Part shown: positions 56,249 through 64,000 of the stretch, one piece after another | Layout of the letters: every line of letters begins with the position of its first letter | How positions within the stretch are numbered: the first letter of the stretch is position 1 | NCBI GenBank assembly: GCA_020631235.1 | Contig: JAHDHQ010000013.1 | Span: 1-64,000, forward strand | Reading direction: 5' to 3' | Length of the DNA stretch: 64,000 bases | Source: Saprospiraceae bacterium | GTDB taxonomy: Bacteria; Bacteroidota; Bacteroidia; Chitinophagales; Saprospiraceae | The notes under the pieces: model-generated | The model's database searches: none | What the model was told of the DNA's origin: nothing | The model's input: the letters and a program-made list of their open reading frames with translations, nothing else | Made by a program: the position numbers and the translations under genes

Positions 56249-59200
56249 TTAGTGTTTCAATATTTTTTTATGATATAAACGACCTTGAAACTCATAAGAA
56301 ATAATATAAATACTAGCATCTAATGTTTCCATGGAATACTGGCCTGATTCCGGTAGGTCATAATGACCCACAAAACGCCCTGAAGATTGGAATAATTTAA
56401 ATCTAAAGTCGGCAGGAGCATTGGAAACGTAAATGGTATTGTCGAAAAACTCCAAACTAAACAAAGGGGCTTCACAACACACTGGCCCTAAAATATCTTC
56501 CACAGCACAAGCTCCTGATTGATCCTCTAAGTACAATAAATATTCTGTATTACAATCACCCTCAAGGTCACTAATCGTGTAATAATCCTCGCCATAAGTA
56601 AAAGTGCCCACCATGTCATCATTTAAATAAACCAAAAAAGAATCTGAACTTGGATCGATCATATCAAACCAGAAATCTATATTAAATAATCCATCATCAG
56701 AACACTCACTAATCTCAATAACCAAGTCAGAAAATGTACATGCTTCTGATGATTCACATGCTGGCGACTCTACTTCTATTTCTGCACAGCAATCCTCTGT
56801 ATCATTAATGCATATGGTCAAAACGACATCACTGCCTATAGCCATTCCGTCTATAAACAAAGGTAATTCTTCAAGTAAATAATAGTCATAATATTCGTCA
56901 TCTATCCATACTTCGAAGAAGTCGTTGCCTGCATTATCTACTTCAAAATCTACATAAAAACTGTATGAAGCCTCATCATCACAATTGATGTCAAAAACAA
57001 TTAATTCACTGATCTCACAAATTTCTTCTTCACAACATACGGGACCAAATGAACTTTCAATATTGCATTCGTTATTGATTTCATCTTCAAGATATAGAGT
57101 ATATTCTGTAACGCAATCTCCATCAAAAGGACCTACTGTGTAGTAGTCCTCACCATACACTAAATTTGCTAAGAAGACACCATTTACATAGGCATTAAAT
57201 GATCCAGCATCTGGAAATTCGACATTGAATTCAAAATCAATAAAGAAATTCTCATCTGAATCGCAGCCATATGTTTCAATGTATAATTCTGTAAATAAAC
57301 ACTCACCATCGTCTTCTTCACAGTTAGGCGGCTCTACTTCTAAAATAGCGCAACAATCTTCATTGTCATTAATACAAACCTCTATAAGCGTATATCCATC
57401 AATAATTACTTCATCGACAAAAAGCGGGAGTTCTTCTAAACTATAAAAACCCACAAAATCTCCATCGACCCACAAATCAAAGAAGTCATTGTCCGCACCT
57501 TCTACACTAAAATTGATGTAAAGGGAATAACTTTCTTCGGATATACATTCCAGGTCAAAAGCTTCTAAATCATAAATTTCACAAGTACCTTCATCATCGC
57601 AGCAAACTGGCCCGAAACTCCCTTCGATGGTACAACCATCATTGAGCTCGTCGTACAACTGAATGCTATATTGAGTTTCACAATCTCCATCAAAGGGACC
57701 AATGGTGTAAAATCCTTCTCCATATGGGTAGTTGCCATAAAAATCACCATTGATATGTACATTAAAGGAACCAGCATCAGGATCTAGAATTTCGAAGGCA
57801 AAATCAATGAGGAAATTACCTTCTTCATCACATTCGTAAGTTTCGACAACCAAGCCGTCGAACATGCACTCACCCTCGTCTTCTTCACAGTTAGGCGGCT
57901 CTACTTCTAAGATAGCGCAACAATCTTCATTGTCATTAATACAGACTTCTATAAGCGTATAACCATCAATAATTACTTCATCGACAAAAAGCGGGAGTTC
58001 TTCTAAACTATAAAAACCCACAAAATCTCCATCGACCCACAAATCAAAGAAGTCATTGTCCGCACCTTCTACACTAAAATTGATGTAAAGGGAATAACTT
58101 TCTTCGGATATACATTCCAGGTCAAAAGCTTCTAAATCATAAATTTCACAAGTACCTTCATCATCGCAGCAAACTGGCCCGAAACTCCCTTCGATGGTAC
58201 AACCATCATTGAGCTCGTCGTACAACTGAATGCTATATTGAGTTTCACAATCTCCATCAAAGGGACCAATGGTGTAAAATCCTTCTCCATATGGGTAGTT
58301 GCCATAAAAATCACCATTGATATGTACATTAAAGGAACCAGCATCAGGATCTAGAATTTCGAAGGCAAAATCAATGAGGAAATTACCTTCTTCATCACAT
58401 TCGTAAGTTTCGACAACCAAGCCGTCGAACATGCACTCACCCTCGTCTTCTTCACAGTTAGGCGGCTCTACTTCTAAGATAGCGCAACAATCTTCATTGT
58501 CATTAATACAGACTTCTATAAGCGTATAACCATCAATAATTACTTCATCGACAAAAAGCGGGAGTTCTTCTAAACTATAAAAACCCACAAAATCTCCATC
58601 GACCCACAAATCAAAGAAGTCATTGTCCGCACCTTCTACACTAAAATTGATGTAAAGGGAATAACTTTCTTCGGATATACATTCCAGGTCAAAAGCTTCT
58701 AAATCATAAATTTCACAAGTACCTTCATCATCGCAGCAAACTGGCCCGAAACTCCCTTCGATGGTACAACCATCATTGAGCTCGTCGTACAACTGAATGC
58801 TATATTGAGTTTCACAATCTCCATCAAAGGGACCAATGGTGTAAAATCCTTCTCCATATGGGTAGTTGCCATAAAAATCACCATTGATATGTACATTAAA
58901 GGAACCAGCATCAGGATCTAGAATTTCGAAGGCAAAATCAATGAGGAAATTACCTTCTTCATCACATTCGTAAGTTTCGACAACCAAGCCGTCGAACATG
59001 CACTCACCCTCGTCTTCTTCACAGTTAGGCGGCTCTACTTCTAAGATAGCGCAACAATCTTCATTGTCATTAATACAGACTTCTATAAGCGTATAACCAT
59101 CAATAATTACTTCATCGACAAAAAGCGGGAGTTCTTCTAAACTATAAAAACCCACAAAATCTCCATCGACCCACAAATCAAAGAAGTCATTGTCCGCACC

Positions 59201-60754
59201 TTCTACACTAAAATTGATGTAAAGGGAATAACTTTCTTCGGATATACATTCCAGGTCAAAAGCTTCTAAATCATAAATTTCACAAGCGCTTTCTTCATCG
59301 CAGCAAACAGCATCGATGACTTCATTTAGGACGCAAAGTTCAGAACTCCAGTCCTGGATAAAGATGTTATAGTCCGTTTCGCAATCTCCATTAAAAGGGC
59401 CTATCGTATAAAAGTCTTCACCATAGTCAAATGCATCTAAAAAATCATCATTGATGTAAACGGCAAAAGAATCGCTGAGTGGGTTTTCGTAATCAAACTC
59501 AAAGTCCACTAAAAATTGATTATTCTCATCACATGCATACGTTTCATAAAAGAAATCAAAAAGATTACAAGCTAAATCTTCATCACAGCAAGGAATGATA
59601 AATCCTTGTTCGATAAAACAAGTGGAATCTAGCACATCTATTAAAGTAATAGTGGAAACTTCGCTACAATCACTAGCCAAGGGGCCGATGGTATAGCTCT
59701 CTTCTCCGTACGGCAGATTTTCAATGTAATTTCCTTCTACATAGACTTCAAAAGAGTCTGCGATAGGATTTTCTATCGTAATTTCAAAATCCACATAAAA
59801 TTGATCATCTTCATTACAGGCTCCTGATTCTGCAACCAACTCAGTAAATGAGCATTCAGCTTCATCCGGGCACATAGGCGGTTCGATAGTTGCACTGGCA
59901 CAGCAATCTTCTACATCATTGATACACACATCGATGACGCTGGTAAGACCTGTAGATAGAGGCCCTATTTCTACTGGCAACTCTATCAACAGGAAATAAT
60001 CAAAATATATATCATCTATCCAGACTTCGAAGTAGTCATTTCCTGGATTTTCCACATGGAAGTTGATGAATGTGGTATAGGTCCCATCTTCACCGCATAT
60101 TTGATCAAAGTACTCAAGATCAGTAATCGTACATTCAAGTTCACAGCAAACCGCTTCTTCTAAACTCAATTCAAGACTACATTCAGGATCTTCATTATCT
60201 TCTAAAACAAAAACATATATGGTTTCGCAGTCACCAATTAAATCTTCCACCACAACGAATGGTTCTTCATAAGAAAAATCATCGCCATAGACATCTCCAT
60301 TTACATACACTGTAAATGTGGCGGCCTCATTATTCTCAACTTCAAAGGTCAGGTATACATCAAAGGTGCCGTCTTCATTACACAAGGTAGGATCAGGAAA
60401 TCCTTCTATCCAATTGCAAGTACAGCAAGGGGCATCTACAAACTCCTCAATAGCACAATCCGAATCATCAACATCCTCCAAGAAAATGAATACATCTAAC
60501 TCACCACAATAACCATCAAATGGGCCAATTGTATAAAAATCTTCGCCATAATTAAAGGTAGTAATATACGTTTCATCCTCTTCAAGCAAATATACATTGA
60601 AACTCCCATCGGCTGAACTTTCAAATTGAAAATCGATGGTGTACTGATCATCTTCATTACAGGCGCTTGCTTCAGTGACTATGTTTTCAAACATACAATC
60701 TTGGGCGCTCAGATACCAAGGGAAAAATAGAAGTAATAGTAAATGTCTTTTCAT
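56249..60754 (-). CDS. Giant Cys-rich module protein with tandem repeat, T9SS-secreted (paralogue 2)
   Basis: A 1501-residue exported protein from ATG 60754 (signal peptide ends YLSAQD). It has about fifteen modules in alternating subtypes. Subtype B ends in CC (GPVCC) with NGDFYGNYPYGEGFYTIGPF; subtype A has an internal CC and ends in a single Cys (DCCAILEVEPPNC). A and B pairs from about residue 490 to 1148 are almost identical copies. The very acidic composition (many D and E) suggests calcium binding or life in seawater. A T9SS tail ends the protein (about 1425-1501, LYHKKILKH). Function is not known; a surface fibre is the best guess. Confidence 0.9.
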   Translation of the reverse strand: MKRHLLLLLFFPWYLSAQDCMFENIVTEASACNEDDQYTIDFQFESSADGSFNVYLLEEDETYITTFNYGEDFYTIGPFDGYCGELDVFIFLEDVDDSDCAIEEFVDAPCCTCNWIEGFPDPTLCNEDGTFDVYLTFEVENNEAATFTVYVNGDVYGDDFSYEEPFVVVEDLIGDCETIYVFVLEDNEDPECSLELSLEEAVCCELECTITDLEYFDQICGEDGTYTTFINFHVENPGNDYFEVWIDDIYFDYFLLIELPVEIGPLSTGLTSVIDVCINDVEDCCASATIEPPMCPDEAECSFTELVAESGACNEDDQFYVDFEITIENPIADSFEVYVEGNYIENLPYGEESYTIGPLASDCSEVSTITLIDVLDSTCFIEQGFIIPCCDEDLACNLFDFFYETYACDENNQFLVDFEFDYENPLSDSFAVYINDDFLDAFDYGEDFYTIGPFNGDCETDYNIFIQDWSSELCVLNEVIDAVCCDEESACEIYDLEAFDLECISEESYSLYINFSVEGADNDFFDLWVDGDFVGFYSLEELPLFVDEVIIDGYTLIEVCINDNEDCCAILEVEPPNCEEDEGECMFDGLVVETYECDEEGNFLIDFAFEILDPDAGSFNVHINGDFYGNYPYGEGFYTIGPFDGDCETQYSIQLYDELNDGCTIEGSFGPVCCDDEGTCEIYDLEAFDLECISEESYSLYINFSVEGADNDFFDLWVDGDFVGFYSLEELPLFVDEVIIDGYTLIEVCINDNEDCCAILEVEPPNCEEDEGECMFDGLVVETYECDEEGNFLIDFAFEILDPDAGSFNVHINGDFYGNYPYGEGFYTIGPFDGDCETQYSIQLYDELNDGCTIEGSFGPVCCDDEGTCEIYDLEAFDLECISEESYSLYINFSVEGADNDFFDLWVDGDFVGFYSLEELPLFVDEVIIDGYTLIEVCINDNEDCCAILEVEPPNCEEDEGECMFDGLVVETYECDEEGNFLIDFAFEILDPDAGSFNVHINGDFYGNYPYGEGFYTIGPFDGDCETQYSIQLYDELNDGCTIEGSFGPVCCDDEGTCEIYDLEAFDLECISEESYSLYINFSVEGADNDFFDLWVDGDFVGFYSLEELPLFVDEVIIDGYTLIEVCINDNEDCCAILEVEPPNCEEDDGECLFTELYIETYGCDSDENFFIDFEFNVEFPDAGSFNAYVNGVFLANLVYGEDYYTVGPFDGDCVTEYTLYLEDEINNECNIESSFGPVCCEEEICEISELIVFDINCDDEASYSFYVDFEVDNAGNDFFEVWIDDEYYDYYLLEELPLFIDGMAIGSDVVLTICINDTEDCCAEIEVESPACESSEACTFSDLVIEISECSDDGLFNIDFWFDMIDPSSDSFLVYLNDDMVGTFTYGEDYYTISDLEGDCNTEYLLYLEDQSGACAVEDILGPVCCEAPLFSLEFFDNTIYVSNAPADFRFKLFQSSGRFVGHYDLPESGQYSMETLDASIYIISYEFQGRLYHKKILKH
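57310..59285. repeat. 567-bp tandem repeat, about 3.5 copies
   Basis: Unit length is exactly 567 bp (189 codons, one A plus one B module). The copies beginning near 57878, 58445 and 59012 look identical by eye, including third codon positions. The copy nearest 57310 differs by a few bases (for example AAAATA against AAGATA). Identity stops sharply near 57309 and 59285. This indicates recent amplification or gene conversion, and the true number of copies may be miscounted in an assembly. Confidence 0.93.
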
Positions 60755-60772
60755 GTGGCTTGTTTTTAACAT

Positions 60773-61220
60773 AGATATGAAATGTTAACATTTCGCTGCT
60801 TTGGCCTTTCATTTTACAAAATACTTAAAACACTTTTAAAGCCCTATTTTCAGGAAGGTGATTGTTCATTAGCTATTTTTTGTAAGTATATATTGCACGT
60901 ATTCAGTTATATATATATTACGGTTATATGCAATGTGTTTTGATGGTCCAATGTCGATTCTCCATCGTTTTTACCATAAAATGATCATATCTGGATTTCA
61001 CTTCCAAAAATGCTAAGTTTTTTTTTCTTTTTTTTCAATGTTGGATTTTGTGCTTAAAATATGAGAGACAAATACATACACTTTAGCTAAAAATATAATC
61101 TGTTTTCATATTAAAAAAGCTCATCATTTGATATTCAGTTTGGAATAAATCTTGGTCTTTAGAACTCGATATTACTTTTTAAAGGCTTATCGTCGGCTTA
61201 CACAATTGGCGATAGGTCTC
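60773..61220. other. Long intergenic region between divergent giant genes
   Basis: About 450 bases between divergent surface-protein genes, strongly AT-rich, with a T-rich run near 61020-61036 and an alternating TA tract near 60909-60920. Apart from the palindrome at 60779-60794 I see no gene, RNA or consensus promoter here. Confidence 0.5.
60779..60794. promoter_or_regulatory. Perfect 16-bp palindrome upstream of the giant repeat gene
   Basis: GAAATGTTAACATTTC lies 25 bases ahead of ATG 60754 (minus strand). A near-match to a -7 element (TATCTATG on the minus strand) lies between them. It could be a repressor or activator site for the gene. No second copy was noticed in the window. Confidence 0.4.
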
Positions 61221-64000
61221 ATGAGTAGAAACGAATTTTTCAAAAACCGAAAATCGATGAGAAGACCATTACTTACACTATGTAAACGGTTATCCAAAAC
61301 TCAGCTAAACAGATTTACTCAGATCTGTTTAATCCTATTATTCACTTCTAGTGTCTCCATCCTTTCAGCGCAATTTACGTTTGATTATGAACGTATCTGT
61401 AACGTTGAATGTGATGACGGATGTAGATTCCTAGTTGAAGTCTGCTTTGATGACAATGATCCTATTGAAAATGGGGATTATACTGTTTCAGAGTATGGTG
61501 GCATTATACCAGTTGTATTTGCAGCTGATCAATGTTCACCTCCCTTAACATTTCCGACTCCATTTACGGTGTCAGATTCAGATGGTGATGATATTTATTG
61601 CTTTGAAGCATATATGGCATCATCTGGAGAAGCTGCTTATGTAGAGTTTGAAAGAGGGGATGATAGCACTCCAAGTCCTGTTGATTATCAAGATTGTCCA
61701 GTCTTGGCCATTAATGGACCATCTACTGTTTGCTTTAATAGCGATGGGGTAAGTATGGTTAAAGACTATACCGTTCCAGGTGCTATTGCGGACTTAAATG
61801 ATGCTGGCTGGGCTATAGACCCACCGGTTGCTGGTGCTTTACCAGTTGATGTAGACAACAATACGGTAAGTATTGATTGGTCTGCTTATGCGGGTGCTTA
61901 TTTACCAGAACCCGTATTTACCTTAAGCTTCACAGGAGAAGACGAATGGGGATGTGAGATCGAAGAGGAGATCGAAGTCACCCTGTACGACTTAAGCGAT
62001 AGAGCTTTAGTAAGTGGTGCTAATACGGTGGTTTGTGGTGCAGATGAGCATTACGATTTATTAAATGTTTTAGATCCAAATGATGCCTTATCATTAACAT
62101 GGACCGTGACTGGAGCAGGAAATGTTCTGACCATGCCCCCAGGTTCTTTAGGAGAAGCAAACATTGTATTTGATGCAGGAGTAGGAACCTATACTATAGA
62201 AGTAATGGGTGTTTCTGCGGGAGGATGCGAATTTTCTGTGGATTATGAAGTCGAAGTCATTAATGATCCTATGGATCTTGATTTGATATTTTTCGAGCCG
62301 GCTGAGCCTGTTTGTTATGGCCAGAAGATTAAATTTTGGTTTGATGATGCAGACCTACCAAGTCCTGCCGATGTCAGTTCACTTAATTGGACTTTTGATC
62401 CTCCACATGATGGTGTGATTATCGAAGTGGTTGAGCCATTTGATGATACCGTTTGTGTGACGGTTAATTTTGATCCGACCTTTGTCGGCGTACCTAATAC
62501 TATCAATATAGATGTTGATGGTTTATATGCTGCAGGTGGTGTATGTGGATTTTCTGATTTTGTAACTGTCGATTTATATAATTATAGTATCAATGGAAGC
62601 ATTGAAGGTGAGGATATGCCTCAATGTGGTGCTTCTGAGTTATATACTTTATCAGGCATAGACATGGCTGATCTAGCAGCTGCACCGGTATGGACTGTGA
62701 TGAACGGTTCTGCAGGAGCAACTACTTCATCTGATTTAACTTTTATGGTTGATTGGGATGCAGGTATAGGGGCTGGAACAGTTGCTGTTACAGCAGAGAC
62801 CATGGATGGTTGTGATATTTACGTAGAATTTACGACCACTGTCCTAGATTTAGGAGAAGTTGATATCGAAGGTGACACCTATGTGTGTGCTGGAGATGTT
62901 GTTTGTTATTCTTTACCTATTGGTGATGTCATACCGAGTGGTACTAATTTGATTTGGACTTTAGATGCTGATGGTATTACCAATGATGTAAATACAACAA
63001 CAGCGGGAGTAACGAATGTAGGTGCCGATTTAACGATTACCGAAACAGCGGGAAGTGAAATTGAAGCATGTATAACATTTGGTGCTGCAATGGCAGATGA
63101 AGTAATGACACTTACTGTTTCACCAGCAGCAGCAGACCCTTGTTTTGCAGCTACAGCTTTATTGCCTATACAATTAGTAAACAGTCCTACACCAATACAA
63201 TTAGCTTGTAACAATTCTGTGAATATTTCTGTAAATGGCTTATGTGAATTAGCTATTACAGCGGATATGATCTTAGAAGGAGATTACGGAGGTAACTACG
63301 ATCAGTTTGATCTAATTATCAAAGATGCGGCTACTGGTGTGATGATTCCTGATGGAGTTTTGGATGCATCATACATTGGTACAACACTTGAAGTAATGGT
63401 CCAACAAGATTGTTCACCTAACTCATGTTGGGGATACATTGTTGTAGAAGATAAATCAGTACCTACACCACCGTGTGGTGATGATATTAACACGAATGCT
63501 ACTCCGAGTGCGGGAGATTTTACTATTGATGTAGGAGCAGGAGATGGTGATGCAAGAGTGGGAGACTTTATAAATGATTTTACTATTGATCTTACAAGTT
63601 CGAATAATGGAGTATCGGATGATGCATCGGCTTGTTTTACAGTAACCATTGACGGAACAGTTAACTTCGAATGGACTTATTTAAGCTATAACAGTGAAGC
63701 AGCATGTGACCCTTTTGGGTATAGTATTGACCCAGATGGAGCAGGTCCTATGCCAGCAGTTTATACGCAATTAACAACTGGAGTGGCCTGTGATTTAGTT
63801 CCAGACAACGACTTAGAACAATCAGGTGCTGAAGCTGTGGATGTCACTTTGGGTGCTGAATTTTGTTTCATTGCTTCAACTCAAGATGCAGCCCTGGGTC
63901 AAGCGGTAACTGCTGTAACTAATGTTTCTGTAAATGATTGGGTAGCATGTTCGTATGTAGAAACAGGTGACCCTAGTTCACTTAATTTTGATCCAGGAGT
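61221..64000 (+). CDS. Giant secreted adhesin, 3' end beyond the window
   Basis: An open frame of 926 codons from ATG 61221 with no stop before the window edge. A signal segment (about 40-54, LILLFTSSVSILSAQ) follows a positively charged N-terminal extension of about 35 residues; ATG 61257 is an alternative start. The body is a chain of Ig/PKD-like domains with paired Cys and short WTV or WTF strands. At about 660-760 is a segment of the Saprospiria adhesin type (ITADMILEGDYGGNYDQFDL, then SCWGYIVVEDKSVPTPPC). A T9SS tail probably lies downstream. It probably acts as a very long surface adhesin. Confidence 0.85.
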   Translation, partial: MSRNEFFKNRKSMRRPLLTLCKRLSKTQLNRFTQICLILLFTSSVSILSAQFTFDYERICNVECDDGCRFLVEVCFDDNDPIENGDYTVSEYGGIIPVVFAADQCSPPLTFPTPFTVSDSDGDDIYCFEAYMASSGEAAYVEFERGDDSTPSPVDYQDCPVLAINGPSTVCFNSDGVSMVKDYTVPGAIADLNDAGWAIDPPVAGALPVDVDNNTVSIDWSAYAGAYLPEPVFTLSFTGEDEWGCEIEEEIEVTLYDLSDRALVSGANTVVCGADEHYDLLNVLDPNDALSLTWTVTGAGNVLTMPPGSLGEANIVFDAGVGTYTIEVMGVSAGGCEFSVDYEVEVINDPMDLDLIFFEPAEPVCYGQKIKFWFDDADLPSPADVSSLNWTFDPPHDGVIIEVVEPFDDTVCVTVNFDPTFVGVPNTINIDVDGLYAAGGVCGFSDFVTVDLYNYSINGSIEGEDMPQCGASELYTLSGIDMADLAAAPVWTVMNGSAGATTSSDLTFMVDWDAGIGAGTVAVTAETMDGCDIYVEFTTTVLDLGEVDIEGDTYVCAGDVVCYSLPIGDVIPSGTNLIWTLDADGITNDVNTTTAGVTNVGADLTITETAGSEIEACITFGAAMADEVMTLTVSPAAADPCFAATALLPIQLVNSPTPIQLACNNSVNISVNGLCELAITADMILEGDYGGNYDQFDLIIKDAATGVMIPDGVLDASYIGTTLEVMVQQDCSPNSCWGYIVVEDKSVPTPPCGDDINTNATPSAGDFTIDVGAGDGDARVGDFINDFTIDLTSSNNGVSDDASACFTVTIDGTVNFEWTYLSYNSEAACDPFGYSIDPDGAGPMPAVYTQLTTGVACDLVPDNDLEQSGAEAVDVTLGAEFCFIASTQDAALGQAVTAVTNVSVNDWVACSYVETGDPSSLNFDPG

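Noticed and set aside
57565-58911. Three identical 70-residue frames spaced by 567 bases within the giant repeat gene
   Set aside because: They lie in another frame of the large Cys-rich gene and simply repeat because the DNA does. They lack their own promoters.
57310-59285. A regular repeat that could be mistaken for a CRISPR array or phage-like repeat
   Set aside because: The unit is 567 bp, coding and in frame throughout; there are no short repeats with variable spacers and no cas genes.

Overview
The window reads as chromosomal DNA of an AT-rich member of the Bacteroidota, most likely a Saprospiria-like marine or sediment lineage. The evidence is: promoters of the TTTG-N19-TAnnTTTG type, almost no Shine-Dalgarno sequences, many T9SS (type IX secretion) C-terminal tails, SprB repeats, a PorP/SprF protein, an ECF sigma/FecR/TonB-receptor/DUF4249 locus, and very large Cys-rich secreted repeat proteins. 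I see no transposase, integrase, phage gene, CRISPR array or plasmid function.

Layout. 1-6.7 kb: 3' part of tRNA-His with terminator, a lipoprotein, then an ECF sigma factor, FecR anti-sigma, TonB-dependent receptor and DUF4249 lipoprotein, followed by tRNA-Ser(UGA). 6.7-10.2 kb: a small membrane protein and an overlapping set (unknown protein, gamma-glutamyltranspeptidase-like enzyme, BstA/DinB-like enzyme, DUF983 protein). 10.2-13.5 kb: orphan NarL-type response regulator, a propeller/SprB/OmpA fusion protein and a CHAP hydrolase. 13.7-24.6 kb: housekeeping genes (ffh, mutS, rpsP), a thioredoxin-fused T9SS protein, an unrecognised 461-residue protein and an EI24 membrane protein. 24.6-32.2 kb: large T9SS protein, leuS and a lipoprotein on the minus strand. 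32.3-39.7 kb: secreted endonuclease/phosphatase-fold protein, a lipoprotein-SCO1-cytochrome c set, cryptochrome DASH, VOC protein, DUF389 protein and a LolD-like ATPase. 39.9-49.4 kb: two glycosyltransferases, PorP/SprF, NlpC/P60, cysteine/cystathionine synthase, LysM protein, kdsB, cytidine deaminase, sulfotransferase and prmC. 49.5-52.4 kb: a probable metal-uptake operon (acidic lipoprotein plus ZnuD-like TonB receptor) behind a 16-bp-arm perfect palindrome. 52.6-64 kb: a SUI1 factor, two adjacent giant secreted proteins built from one family of Cys-rich modules, and the 5' part of a third giant adhesin that runs off the window.

The secreted proteins (24611, 15133, 32288, 53013, 56249 and probably 61221) would all leave the cell by T9SS. 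The least explained part is the Cys-rich module pair at 53-60.8 kb, which holds a nearly identical 567-bp tandem repeat. The best candidate regulatory system is the palindrome-controlled lipoprotein/TonB-receptor pair at 49.5-52.4 kb. Several genes have start codons reset here because an upstream TTG or GTG falls inside a recognisable -7 promoter element; others appear to use TTG or GTG starts genuinely.
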